The notes beneath the pieces are model-generated. The model did no database searches, was not told the origin of the DNA, and was given only the letters and a program-made list of their open reading frames with translations. Below, piece after piece: positions 24,243-32,522 of a stretch of 64,000 bases of DNA (position 1 is its first letter; each line of letters begins with the position of its first letter). Source of the stretch: Streptomyces sp. RPA4-2 (GTDB lineage: Bacteria; Actinomycetota; Actinomycetes; Streptomycetales; Streptomycetaceae); NCBI RefSeq assembly GCF_012273515.2, contig NZ_CP050975.2:8742001-8806000 (forward strand), written 5' to 3'. Made by a program: the position numbers and the translations under genes.

Positions 24243-24763
24243 CCACCCTCACCCTCCGCCGGGGCCTGACCACCACTGCCACCGTCGGCGTGCTGCTGGC
24301 GGCAACCGCCTGCTCCGACAACTCGTCCACCGAGCAGGCCCCCACCACCTCAGCCTCGGCCCCGGCCTCCACACCGGCCTCGGCGTCCGCGAGTCCGACC
24401 GGATCAGACAGGAGCACTCCGATGCACGTCACCATCGACGGCCAAGAGGTGGAGGCGACCCTGAACGACAGCCCTGCCGCCCGCGACCTGGCCTCCCTGC
24501 TCCCGCTCACCCTGGACCTGGAGGACTTCCACGGGACCGAGCGGATTGCCGACCCGCCCAGGAAGCTGACCACCGAGAACGCGCCCGAACCGCAGGCGCC
24601 AAGGACCGGGGACCTCACCTACTACGCCCCCTGGGGCAACCTCGCCATCTTCTACAAGGACGGCCCCTCCGCCTCCTCCGACCTCCTGGTCCTCGGCCAC
24701 CTCGACGCCGACGCCGACCAACTCGCCGGGGCCGACCGGATCACCATCGAGGCCGCCTCCTGA
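24239..24763 (+). CDS. Cyclophilin-like-fold lipoprotein
   Basis: A 174-residue secreted lipoprotein. The lipobox LLAATAC puts the lipidated Cys at residue 25, followed by a Ser/Thr/Ala/Pro linker. From residue ~62, MHVTIDGQEVEATLNDSPAA, LASLLPLTLDLEDFHGTERI and DLTYYAPWGNLAIFYKDGP match the cyclophilin-like domain often found beside flavin or quinone oxidoreductases. No peptidyl-prolyl isomerase active site is evident, and the function is unknown. It would act on the outer face of the membrane. Confidence 0.8.
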   Translation: MTTLTLRRGLTTTATVGVLLAATACSDNSSTEQAPTTSASAPASTPASASASPTGSDRSTPMHVTIDGQEVEATLNDSPAARDLASLLPLTLDLEDFHGTERIADPPRKLTTENAPEPQAPRTGDLTYYAPWGNLAIFYKDGPSASSDLLVLGHLDADADQLAGADRITIEAAS

Positions 24764-24807
24764 CCTCCCCCAGCACCGCCCCTCCTCGTACGGGAAGAAG
24801 TTTTCGC

Positions 24808-26067
24808 ATGCCCTCCGCCACCGGGTCCGCCCCCGGCAAGCTGCCCTTCGTCGTCTGGGTGCTCGCCGCCGGCACGTTCCTGATGGGCACCACCGAGTTC
24901 GTCATCGCCGGACTGCTGCCCGAAATGGCCGTCGACCTGAACGTCAGCGTGTCCCACGCTGGCCTCCTGATCACCGCGTTCGCCATCGGGATGATCGTCG
25001 GCGGGCCCACCATGGCCATGGCCACACTGCGCCTGCCCCAGCGCCACACCCTCATCGGCGCCCTGACCGTCTTCGCCCTCGGCCACGCCGTCGCCGCACT
25101 CAGCACCTCCTTCACCGTCGTGCTCACCGCCCGGGTCGTGACCGCCCTGGCCACCGGAGCGTTCTGGGCCGTCGGCTTCGTCATCGCCACCACCGCGGCA
25201 GGCCCGGCCCAGTCCACCCGGGCGGTCGGCGCCATGATGGGCGGCCTCACCCTGGCCAACGTCATCGGCGTGCCGATCGGCTCGTTCGTCGGCCACTACA
25301 CCGGCTGGCGCGGCCCCTTCTGGGCACTCGCCGTCCTCGCCGCCCTGGCCGCCGCGTTCGTCGGCCAGTTCATCCCCCGTACCGAGCAGCAGGCCGAAGT
25401 CTCCGTGCGCGCCGAGGTCCGCGCCCTGAAGCAGGGGCGGCTGTGGCTGGCCCTCGGCGCGGCCGTGCTGATCATGGGCGGGGTCCTGGCGACGTACACC
25501 TACATCACGCCGCTGCTGACCGACCGTGCGGGCATCCCGGCCGGCGCCGTCCCGCTGGTGCTGATCGCTTTCGGCATCGGGGCGCTGGGCGGCACCGCGA
25601 TCGGCGGCCGTCTCGGTGACCACCGCCCGATGGTCACCACGATCACCGCATCGGCAGCCACCTCCCTCATCCTGCTGGCCCTGATCCCCGCCTCGAACAG
25701 CCCGGTGGCCGCCGTGATCCTGGTCTTCGGCATGGCCCTGGCCGGGTTCACCGTCAACCCGGTCGTCACCTCCCTCGCCGTCCGCTTCGCAGGCGACGCC
25801 CCCACCCTCACCTCGGCGCTGACCACCTCCGGCTACAACACCGGCATCGCCGCCGGATCCCTCGTCGCGGGCCGGGCCCTGGACTCCTCCCTCGGCCTGA
25901 CCGGTCCGGCCTTGGTCGGCGCGGTCTTCGCCGCGCTCACCCTGCTGCCCCTGATCGCCCTCGCGCTGCGCGGCACCATCGGCCCCTCCCGGGTCGTCGC
26001 CCACCACACCACCGACACGGCCGCCGAACCGGAGACGGCCGACGCCACCGCCACGACCGCACGCTGA
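24808..26067 (+). CDS. MFS efflux transporter (DHA1 type)
   Basis: A 419-residue, 12-helix major-facilitator protein from the ATG at 24808. The N-terminus LPFVVWVLAAGTFLMGTTEF followed by VIAGLLPEMA is typical of the AraJ/YdhP/Cmx group of drug and sugar exporters. Helix 4 (VLTARVVTALATGAFWAVGF) and the cytoplasmic loop between helices 6 and 7 are recognisable. The final 25 residues are acidic and disordered. It lies in the oxidoreductase operon and may export the product or inducer. Confidence 0.9.
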   Translation: MPSATGSAPGKLPFVVWVLAAGTFLMGTTEFVIAGLLPEMAVDLNVSVSHAGLLITAFAIGMIVGGPTMAMATLRLPQRHTLIGALTVFALGHAVAALSTSFTVVLTARVVTALATGAFWAVGFVIATTAAGPAQSTRAVGAMMGGLTLANVIGVPIGSFVGHYTGWRGPFWALAVLAALAAAFVGQFIPRTEQQAEVSVRAEVRALKQGRLWLALGAAVLIMGGVLATYTYITPLLTDRAGIPAGAVPLVLIAFGIGALGGTAIGGRLGDHRPMVTTITASAATSLILLALIPASNSPVAAVILVFGMALAGFTVNPVVTSLAVRFAGDAPTLTSALTTSGYNTGIAAGSLVAGRALDSSLGLTGPALVGAVFAALTLLPLIALALRGTIGPSRVVAHHTTDTAAEPETADATATTAR

Positions 26068-26104
26068 ACTCCACGCTCGTACAACCTTGTTGGGAGCCAC
26101 CGCC

Positions 26105-26872
26105 ATGAACCCCACCTACGACTTCACCGGTAAGGTCGCCTTCGTCACCGGCGCCTCCTCCGGCATGGGCCTGGCCACCGCCCGCGCCTTCGCCGAAGCA
26201 GGCGCGGCCGTCGGCCTCGCCGACATCAACGAGGACGCCGTCAACGCCGCCACCAAGCAGCTCGCCGACGACGGGCATCAGGTCCTCGCGCTGGTCTGCG
26301 ACGTTACCGACGAGGCCCAGGTCGCCGCCGCCATCGACCGCACCGTCGAAGCCTTCGGACGGCTCGACATGGCCTACAACAACGCCGGGATCATGCCCCC
26401 GCCCACCGACGCCGCCGACGAGAGCGCCGACCAGTTCGACCGCGTCCAAGACATCAACCTGCGCGGCATCTGGGCGAGCACCAAGCACGAACTGCGCCAC
26501 ATGCGCACCCAGGGCAGCGGCGCGATCGTCAACTGCTCCTCCCTCGGCGGCCTCGTCGGCAACCCCGGCCGCGCCGCCTACCACGCCTCCAAGCACGGCG
26601 TCATCGGCCTGACCAAGAGCGTCGCCCTCGAATACGGCTCGCGCGGTGTGCGGATCAACGCGGTGTGTCCCGGCACGATCAGCACTCCGATGGTCGACGC
26701 CATGGTCGAAGGCGGCGAACTCGACCGCGACCAGGCCGAAGGAGGACAGGCCATCGACCGGCTCGGCACCGCCGACGAGATCGCTCAGGCCGTCCTGTGG
26801 CTGTGCAGCGACGGCGCCAGCTACGTCACCGCCATCGCCTTGCCCGTCGACGGCGGCTACACCGCGCAATAG
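26105..26872 (+). CDS. Short-chain dehydrogenase/reductase
   Basis: A 255-residue classical SDR. TGASSGMG binds the cofactor at the N-terminus, followed by the DVTDEAQV acidic turn, NNAG, the catalytic Ser in NCSSLGG, and YHASK as the Tyr-x3-Lys pair. The C-terminal ITAIALPVDGGYTAQ-like end is intact. It is last in the operon, 37 bases after the MFS gene, with GTTGGGAG before the start. The substrate is unknown. Confidence 0.92.
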   Translation: MNPTYDFTGKVAFVTGASSGMGLATARAFAEAGAAVGLADINEDAVNAATKQLADDGHQVLALVCDVTDEAQVAAAIDRTVEAFGRLDMAYNNAGIMPPPTDAADESADQFDRVQDINLRGIWASTKHELRHMRTQGSGAIVNCSSLGGLVGNPGRAAYHASKHGVIGLTKSVALEYGSRGVRINAVCPGTISTPMVDAMVEGGELDRDQAEGGQAIDRLGTADEIAQAVLWLCSDGASYVTAIALPVDGGYTAQ

Positions 26873-27215
26873 CTCGCCCCCGACCGCCCCCGCCCACCGG
26901 CTCGCCGGCGTGACCGCAGGACTCGGCACGCCGAGGACGCTGAGCTGAACGGGGAGGAGGAAGACCGCCCCGGACACGCCGACCGGGGAGGTCACCGTCG
27001 AGATCAGCAGTGTGGGCCGCGAACCCGGCCCAGATCGTCCACTCCACCGCTGCTCCTTGCTTGCCCGGCCAGTGTTGGTGGAGTAGCCGGCGGAACCGCA
27101 CCGTGGCGACGAGCTGTCCACGAATCGCGGGTGCAGCGGCCGTGCAGCCGCCCGCATCCAGCGCGGCCCGCATCCAGCGCGGCCGCAGCGATCCTGCCGA
27201 CGTGCGGCATACCGG
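26873..27215. other. Gap with no supported gene
   Basis: This 343-base stretch has weak open frames on both strands. A CGCATCCAGCGCGGCC sequence is tandemly duplicated around 27154-27184. Nothing is recognisable as a gene or terminator. Confidence 0.35.
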
Positions 27216-27764
27216 TCATCGGGGCAGATTGGCGGTTCGTTCGGGGTGGGCATCGGCTCGGGCAGCGTCCAGATCACCCCGGATCCCTTCCACCCGACGC
27301 TGCGCCGTCTCCCGCCGCCGAACAAGGGGAGGCGCTGTGTCGTCCGGCTTGTCTTCTGGTCGGCAGAAGTCGCAGGGCTTGATGTATTCGGTGTCGCGGA
27401 TGGCGACGTGGAACTGGGCTGCGGAGATCGGCGAGGCCTTCCGGTTGGCCTTGGTGCAGCTATCGACGTGGAGGACAGCGGGCTGGGGGTCTTTGGGGTG
27501 GCGCTTGCTCTCCAGCATGTAGCCGTCTCCCGCCCCGGTGGGGCCGTTGGGAGGCGGTTCGGCAGGCCGGACCGGCGACAGTGACCGTCGGGCCTGCGGC
27601 TGTTGTGGCTGGCGGAGCGGTCGGCCGGCCGCGTGGAGGGCGCGCTGTACTTCGTCGCGCTGCAGGCGGAGGTAGGTGCGGAGGGTGTCGGTGTCGGCGA
27701 GCTGCCTGTCGAGGTGGGCGAGGATCGCGCGGAGGCGGGCGGGATCAGGCGGCAGATCGGACAT
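27216..27764 (-). CDS. DUF6233-like protein
   Basis: A 182-residue protein beginning MSDLPPDPARLRAILAHLDR, with a helical N-terminal third, a Pro/Arg linker and a C-terminal module GDGYMLESKRHPKDPQPAVL, HVDSCTK and IKPCDFCRPE. The paired Cys and the layout match DUF6233, a family common on Streptomyces plasmids and integrative elements, of unknown function. The start codon follows a perfect TATAAT box without room for a ribosome binding site. Confidence 0.65.
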   Translation of the reverse strand: MSDLPPDPARLRAILAHLDRQLADTDTLRTYLRLQRDEVQRALHAAGRPLRQPQQPQARRSLSPVRPAEPPPNGPTGAGDGYMLESKRHPKDPQPAVLHVDSCTKANRKASPISAAQFHVAIRDTEYIKPCDFCRPEDKPDDTAPPLVRRRETAQRRVEGIRGDLDAARADAHPERTANLPR

Positions 27765-27771
27765 GTGTTCG

Positions 27772-27777
27772 ATTATA
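27772..27777 (-). promoter_or_regulatory. TATAAT -10 box of a leaderless gene
   Basis: On the minus strand TATAAT ends 7 bases before the ATG at 27764, which predicts a leaderless transcript for the DUF6233-like gene. No convincing -35 element is present at 16-18 bases upstream. Confidence 0.55.
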
Positions 27778-27860
27778 TTCGAGGGGCCGCCGTCCGCAGC
27801 CGTGGAGATCCGCCGAAGACTGGTGACGGGGCACCCGTCCGGGCTCGTGGCATACCGGCG

Positions 27861-27888
27861 CGGGATGGTGAGGGTCCGACAATCGGGG
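27861..27888. repeat. 28-bp dispersed repeat, copy 1
   Basis: CGGGATGGTGAGGGTCCGAC followed by AATCGGGG matches 38899-38926 at 25 of 28 bases. Both copies lie in intergenic DNA about 60-90 bases before small or decayed ORFs, and could be a shared promoter-proximal segment or a decayed gene start. Confidence 0.5.
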
Positions 27889-27946
27889 AGTGTTCTATTC
27901 TTTGTTCGAGGTGGTGAGTGTTCGCTGCCCGGATGAGGACACAGCG

Positions 27947-28147
27947 ATGACGACGGCAGCGCCCCGGGTTTCGGAGCCGGATCCCAGCACGATGCACTGC
28001 GCGGGCAGTCAGGTCGGCCTGTGTGCGGGGTGTCAGCGGCAGACCTGGCGCTACGGTCCCGGAGGCCTCCCTCTGTGCAGTTGGTGCATGACGGATCAGC
28101 AGGCGCGGTGGGGCTCCGCGGTGCGTTTCAAGAGCACTCGCCCGTAG
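27947..28147 (+). CDS. Small zinc-ribbon-like protein
   Basis: A 66-residue protein whose core LCAGCQRQTWRYGPGGLPLC followed by SWC has two Cys-x2-Cys pairs 16 residues apart, a probable zinc ribbon. No further domain is present. The function is unknown; small zinc ribbons of this kind are frequent on actinomycete mobile elements. Confidence 0.55.
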   Translation: MTTAAPRVSEPDPSTMHCAGSQVGLCAGCQRQTWRYGPGGLPLCSWCMTDQQARWGSAVRFKSTRP

Positions 28148-28349
28148 CCGCTCCCGGCAGCCGTCGGCGGTTCCGGAGGTCGCGCCGGTCGGGAACATCC
28201 GCAGCCTACTCGGGTTACACCATGCGTGGTTGTGAAGGGGACAGTGTCCCCGGGCCTCACCCATTGCCCATGAGGACGATCGTTCGGCTGAAGCCTCATG
28301 GAGCCTTTCGCCGCGTAGGCGACCGCCCTTCACGACCATGCGCATCGAC

Positions 28350-28381
28350 AGCCCCGGCCAGGACCGACACTGGCCGGGGCT
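28350..28381. terminator. 11-bp perfect hairpin
   Basis: AGCCCCGGCCA (28350-28360) and TGGCCGGGGCT (28371-28381) flank a 10-base loop. It lies in the 28148-28516 gap, where I see no gene, about 200 bases after the zinc-ribbon gene, and may end its transcript. Confidence 0.5.
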
Positions 28382-28516
28382 GCTTGTGTATCGAACATGC
28401 GGCTGCCGCGGGGTGTGGGATGCCGTCGGGGTGAGGTCGGTGCGGGTGCGGTGCCAGCGTGCGGGCTGCCGTCACCGGCCGGCGCCCATTCCAACTCTTG
28501 ACGTGGGTGTATTCCA

Positions 28517-28726
28517 TTGCTGTTGTCGCTGGATGCCTGCCAGGCGCCGCGTACGCACGGTGGCGATCTGATCGGCGAGCACCTGACGGACATCGAGCGG
28601 CGTCTGGCCGGGTTGCGCGCGACGCGCACGGTGCTGAGGGATCTGGCCCGGCGGGCCGTGGCGACCGCCTCTGCCACGTGCCCCCAGGGCAGCATCTGCA
28701 CCGTCCTTACGGAGGGTCCTTCCTGA
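28517..28726 (+). pseudogene. C-terminal fragment of a MerR-family regulator
   Basis: The frame reads LSLDACQAPRTHGGDLIGEH, LTDIERRLAGLRATRTVLRD and CPQGSICTVLTE. This is the coiled-coil dimerisation helix and Cys-containing metal-binding end of a metal-sensing MerR protein. No N-terminal helix-turn-helix precedes it. Its end overlaps the tail of the convergent MFS gene by 20 bases. It is probably the stub of a metal regulator lost when the arsenic island formed. Confidence 0.6.
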
Positions 28727-29960
28727 TCCGCCGTCCACACGCCGGGGGTTTGTCGGGAGGTGTGGCCGCGGCTGCAATGAGGGCGGCCATGGCGGAGATG
28801 AGCGCGAGCACTGTGAACAGGTGCGGGTAACCCCCGAGAGGTGCGGCCAAGGCGGCACCGGCGAAGGGCGCGAGCGCTGAGACTGCGGTTACCGGGGCCG
28901 TGAGGAGCCCGGACAGGTGGCCGTAGTGCGTCGTTCCCCAGCGGTCCGGGATGGCGGTGGCCTGGAGCAGGGTGATGTTGCCGCGGACCATGCCGGCCGC
29001 GACGGAGAGTGCGGTCAGCAGTGCGTACGGGCCCGGGACGAGGGCGAGTGCTGCGGTGGTCGCGCCGCCGAGGGCGATGAGGGTGACCGTGCGGGTGGTG
29101 GTTGTGCTGTGGCGGGTGAGGGGGGAGTACAGGGTGCGTCCGAGGGTCTGCCCGGCGCCGCCGAGGCCGAGGGCCCAGGCGGCTTGGGAGGTGGTGAATC
29201 CGCGTTCGAGCAGGAGAGGGACCAGGTCGACGACGACCGCGTACACGGTGAACGCGGAGAGGGTCAGAGCGCAGGCCAGCATCCAGAACGGTCGGCTCCG
29301 GGCGATGGCGCTCACGCCGCCGCCTGCGTGAGCGGGGGCCGGAGGCGCCGCCGGCCATGGTCCTTTGAGCGCGAAGGCGTGGGCGGGGATGGTGATGGCG
29401 GCCAGGAGCAGGGCGAGGACGGTGTACGTCGCTCTCCAGGAGAGGTGGTCGGTGAGGGCTGCGGTGGTGGGTGCGAAGACGGTGGAGGCGAGGCCGCCGG
29501 CGAGGGTGACGACGGTCAGGGCGCGGACGTGGTCGGGGGCGTACCAGCGGGTGAGGGCGGCGAAGGCGGGCTGGTAGAAGGTGGCGGCCATCGCGGCTCC
29601 GGCGAGCAGCCAGCCCGCGGTGAAGAGGGGCAGGTCGGGTGCGGCGGCCACGACGAGGAGGCTGAGTGCGCCGAGGAGGGAGCCGGCTGTCATCACGGTG
29701 CGCGGTCCGTGGCGGTCGATGATCCGGCCGACGCGGATTCCGGCGAGGGCGGAGACCAGTAGCGCGGCGGAGAACGATGCGGTGGTGGCGCCGGTGGGCC
29801 AGCCGGTGGTGGCGGTGATCTGGGGGTTCAGGACGGGGAAGGCGTAGTAGAGGATGCCCCAGCTGGTGATCTGGGTGGCGCACAGGGCAGGCAGTGCGGC
29901 GCGGGGCCGTGACCGGACCCCCGTCCCGGTCACAGCCCCGCTGGTGTGGAGTTCGGTCAT
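28707..29960 (-). CDS. MFS transporter of the arsenic island
   Basis: A 417-residue 12-helix MFS protein. ITSWGILYYAFPVLNPQITA near the N-terminus, RVGRIIDRHGPRTVMTAGSL (motif A-like) and FYQPAFAALTRWYAPDHVRA are recognisable. It is 7 bases downstream of arsI, so it is likely co-transcribed and may export an arsenical or a related metabolite. No specific arsenical-MFS signature such as that of ArsJ could be confirmed. Confidence 0.82.
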   Translation of the reverse strand: MTELHTSGAVTGTGVRSRPRAALPALCATQITSWGILYYAFPVLNPQITATTGWPTGATTASFSAALLVSALAGIRVGRIIDRHGPRTVMTAGSLLGALSLLVVAAAPDLPLFTAGWLLAGAAMAATFYQPAFAALTRWYAPDHVRALTVVTLAGGLASTVFAPTTAALTDHLSWRATYTVLALLLAAITIPAHAFALKGPWPAAPPAPAHAGGGVSAIARSRPFWMLACALTLSAFTVYAVVVDLVPLLLERGFTTSQAAWALGLGGAGQTLGRTLYSPLTRHSTTTTRTVTLIALGGATTAALALVPGPYALLTALSVAAGMVRGNITLLQATAIPDRWGTTHYGHLSGLLTAPVTAVSALAPFAGAALAAPLGGYPHLFTVLALISAMAALIAAAATPPDKPPACGRRIRKDPP

Positions 29961-29967
29961 CGGCGGA

Positions 29968-30423
29968 TCAGCAGCAGCCGCCCGCGGGGGCTGCTTTCGC
30001 GTCGGTCTCGGTGGGGGCCGTGCAGCAGGTACTGCCCTGCTGTTTGGCGAGGGAGTCGGCGTCGGCCTTGACGACGTAGACCTCCCACGGTTCCTGGCCG
30101 GGGCCGTGGACCCAGACCTTGTCCTGTACGGCGTAGCAGCAGGTGGTGTCGTTCTCCACGTCCGTTGCCAGGCCCTGGTCCGCGAGGCGGGTGGTGGCCG
30201 CGTGGACGGCTTCGGTGGATTCGACTTCGACGCCGAGGTGGTCCATCCGAGTGGCCTCGCCCTCGGGGCCTTCGATCAGGACGAGCTTGAGCGGGGGTTC
30301 AGTGATGGCGAAGTTGGCGTAGCCGTCGCGGAGTTTGGCGGGTTCGGTGCCGAACAGCTTGCTGTAGAAGGCGATGGACGCGGCGAGGTCGGGGACGCGG
30401 AGGGCGAGCTGTACGCGGGACAT
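29968..30423 (-). CDS. arsI: ArsI/CadI-type C-As lyase
   Basis: A 151-residue vicinal-oxygen-chelate enzyme. ArsI cleaves the carbon-arsenic bond of trivalent organoarsenicals using Fe(II) and O2. Candidate metal ligands are Gln5, His62 (RMDHLGV) and Glu114 (EPWEVY), matching the Gln/His/Glu set of characterised ArsI. The vicinal cysteines that bind arsenic are Cys95-Cys96 (TTCCYAVQDKVWV). The C-terminus carries two further Cys pairs, STCC and a terminal GGCC. It is flanked by the MFS gene and the FAD enzyme on the same strand. Confidence 0.88.
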   Translation of the reverse strand: MSRVQLALRVPDLAASIAFYSKLFGTEPAKLRDGYANFAITEPPLKLVLIEGPEGEATRMDHLGVEVESTEAVHAATTRLADQGLATDVENDTTCCYAVQDKVWVHGPGQEPWEVYVVKADADSLAKQQGSTCCTAPTETDAKAAPAGGCC

Positions 30424-30492
30424 GACGATCCTCCAGCGGTAGAGGGTGGTCGCGCCCCGGCCCGTGGAAGCCGGGGCGCGGTGCGGGTCGGT

Positions 30493-31863
30493 TCAGCAGC
30501 ACCCGCCGGACGAGGACCCCTCGCCGGCGGCGGGGGTGATGCCGATCTGGACGAGCTGGGGGGCCGGAGCGCAGCAGCCACCCTCATCGTCCGCTCCGGC
30601 GGCCGGGGTGCCCGCAAGGCCGCTGCCGCTGCACACTCCGGTCTCCGGGAGGGTGAGTTCGACGCGGTCGGCGGATTCCAGGTCGCCGGCGATTGCGGCG
30701 GTGACGGAGCGGACCTGCTCGTAGCCGGTCATGGCGAGGAAGGTGGGGGCGCGGCCGTAGGACTTCATGCCGACCAGGTAGATGTCCTCTTCGGGGTGGG
30801 ACAGTTCGCGGTGGCCGTGCGGGTAGACGGTGCCGCAGGAGTGCTGGTTGGGGTCGATGAGCGGGGCCAGCGCGAGAGGCGCCTGGAGGCGTTCGTCCAG
30901 GCCGAGGCGGATCTCGGAGAGGAAGGTCAGGTCGGGGCGGAGGCCGGTCAGCACGATCACCTCGTCGACCGGGTCGAGACGGCGGCCGTCCTCACCGGCC
31001 AGCACGAGGCGGCCGTCGGTGTCGCGCTCGATGGCTTCGGTGCGGAAGCCGGTGGCCGCATCGGCGTACCCGTTGTCCACGGCGGCCTTCGCGGCGAGCC
31101 CCAGGGCGCCGCGGGCGGGGAGTTCGTCGGCTTCGCCCCCGCCGAACGTTGAGCCGCTGATGCCGCGGCGCAGGATCCACACGGCGTGCGTACCGGGCTC
31201 GTCGCCTGCGAGGTCGGCGAGGCCGGCGAGCGCGGTGAAGGCGGAGGCGCCGGAGCCAATGACGGCAGTGCGCTTGCCCGCGTAACGGGCCCGCACGGCG
31301 GGGTCCCCCAGGTCGGGCACACGGTAGGTGATGCGGTCGGCTGCCGCCTTCTCGCCGAGTGCGGGCAGGCCGCCGGCTCCGGCCGGGCTGGGCGCGGTCC
31401 AGGTGCCGGAGGCGTCGATGACCGTGCGGGCGAGGACGCGCTGCTCACCGCCGTCTGCGGTGGTGAAGTGCACGGCGAAGGGCTGCTTTTCCCGGTCGGC
31501 GTCGACGATGCGATCACGTCCGGCGCGCGAGACGCCGGTGACCCTCGCGCCGAGACGCACGCGGTCGCCCAGAACGTCGGCCAGGGGCTGGAGGTAGAGC
31601 TCGGCCCAGTCGGCGCCCGAGGGGTAGGTGGTTGCGTCGGGCTTGGTCCAGCCGGTCGGCGCGAGGAGCTTTTCCGCGGCCGGGTCGGTGACCTCGCCCC
31701 AGGTGGAGAAGAGCCGGACATGGCCCCACTCCCGTACCGCGGCCGCCGCGGCCGGTCCGGCTTCCAGGACCAAAGGTTCGATGCCGCGCTCGATGAGGTT
31801 GGCGGCGGCGGCCAGTCCGGCCGGTCCGGCTCCGATGACGACGACGGGAAGCTGGTCGCTCAT
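30493..31863 (-). CDS. FAD-dependent oxidoreductase with C-terminal Cys pairs
   Basis: A 456-residue flavoprotein from the ATG at 31863. The FAD-binding GAGPAGLAAAANL lies at residues 11-23, a second Rossmann loop IGSGASAFTALAGL mid-protein, and a conserved VIVLTGLRPDLTF near the end of the core. The last ~40 residues add DDEGGCCAPAPQ and a terminal GGCC, resembling the arsenic-binding tail of ArsI next door. A flavin monooxygenase or reductase acting on arsenicals is likely but inferred. It diverges from arsR at 32105 across an operator-rich region. Confidence 0.82.
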   Translation of the reverse strand: MSDQLPVVVIGAGPAGLAAAANLIERGIEPLVLEAGPAAAAAVREWGHVRLFSTWGEVTDPAAEKLLAPTGWTKPDATTYPSGADWAELYLQPLADVLGDRVRLGARVTGVSRAGRDRIVDADREKQPFAVHFTTADGGEQRVLARTVIDASGTWTAPSPAGAGGLPALGEKAAADRITYRVPDLGDPAVRARYAGKRTAVIGSGASAFTALAGLADLAGDEPGTHAVWILRRGISGSTFGGGEADELPARGALGLAAKAAVDNGYADAATGFRTEAIERDTDGRLVLAGEDGRRLDPVDEVIVLTGLRPDLTFLSEIRLGLDERLQAPLALAPLIDPNQHSCGTVYPHGHRELSHPEEDIYLVGMKSYGRAPTFLAMTGYEQVRSVTAAIAGDLESADRVELTLPETGVCSGSGLAGTPAAGADDEGGCCAPAPQLVQIGITPAAGEGSSSGGCC

Positions 31864-32033
31864 GGCGCAAGGTCTCCTCAGACGCAGAGTATTGGCAGGT
31901 AGTGCGGGGCATCGGCCAGCGGGCGAGCAGGCATGAACACTCGCCGAGACCGCTCCCGGGCGGTGGCACGACTGACACGACCGCGGTCGCCCGGGAGCAG
32001 ATCGCGGAGCACGTGACCGCAGCCGCCCCCTTA

Positions 32034-32061
32034 TATCGACGTGTATCGATGTCTGTCGACA
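32034..32061. promoter_or_regulatory. ArsR-type operator region
   Basis: ATCGA (32035-32039) and TCGAT (32046-32050) form an inverted repeat with a 6-base centre, followed by the 8-base palindrome TGTCGACA (32054-32061). Another ATCGAT is at 32080-32086. They lie between the divergent FAD-enzyme and arsR genes and are likely ArsR binding sites. Confidence 0.55.
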
Positions 32062-32104
32062 CACGGAGCTTGCCACTGGTATCGATGAGTGTCAACATAG
32101 ACGC

Positions 32105-32470
32105 ATGTCGAATTCTCAGGTGGTGGAACTCCCGGTGCTGCCGGCCGAGCCGGTCGTCCCGTGCTGCCCGCCGATCACGTCGGCCGAGCTGTCCCAGGCG
32201 GACGCGGAGAAGATGGCCGTCATGTTCAAGGCGCTCTCGGACCCGGTGCGGCTGCGCCTGTTCTCCAAGGTCGCCTCGCACGAGGGCGGCGAAGCGTGCG
32301 TGTGCGACATCCAGGACGTGGGGGTCTCGCAGCCGACGGTCTCGCACCATCTGAAGAAGCTGCGCGAGGCCGGACTGCTGACCTCGGAGCGGCGCGGCAC
32401 CTGGGTCTATTACCAGGTCGCCCCGTCCGTGGTGGCGGCCATGTCCGCCATGCTCGACCTGCGCTCCTGA
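32105..32470 (+). CDS. arsR: ArsR-family metalloregulator
   Basis: A 121-residue winged-helix repressor. The recognition helix is in DVGVSQPTVSHHLKKLREAG. Cys65 and Cys67 (ACVCDI) form the classical CxC arsenic sensor, and an extra Cys20-Cys21 pair lies near the N-terminus. Binding of As(III) would release the repressor from the divergent promoter. It probably controls the leftward FAD-arsI-MFS genes and itself. Confidence 0.92.
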   Translation: MSNSQVVELPVLPAEPVVPCCPPITSAELSQADAEKMAVMFKALSDPVRLRLFSKVASHEGGEACVCDIQDVGVSQPTVSHHLKKLREAGLLTSERRGTWVYYQVAPSVVAAMSAMLDLRS

Positions 32471-32522
32471 CCCCCTCCCCGCCGGAACGGCAGGATCAGG
32501 CAACCAGGCTGTGTCTGCGTGA

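Noticed and set aside
24652..26115. 487-codon Gly/Asp/Gln-rich minus-strand frame
   Set aside because: Low-complexity shadow of the MFS gene on the plus strand, a common artefact of high GC.
28330..29883. 517-codon Pro/Arg/His-rich frame
   Set aside because: Shadow of the arsenic-island MFS gene in another frame.
31000..31700. Alternative Pro/Ser/Thr-rich frame within the FAD enzyme region
   Set aside because: Shadow of the FAD oxidoreductase; lacks its own start signals and motifs.
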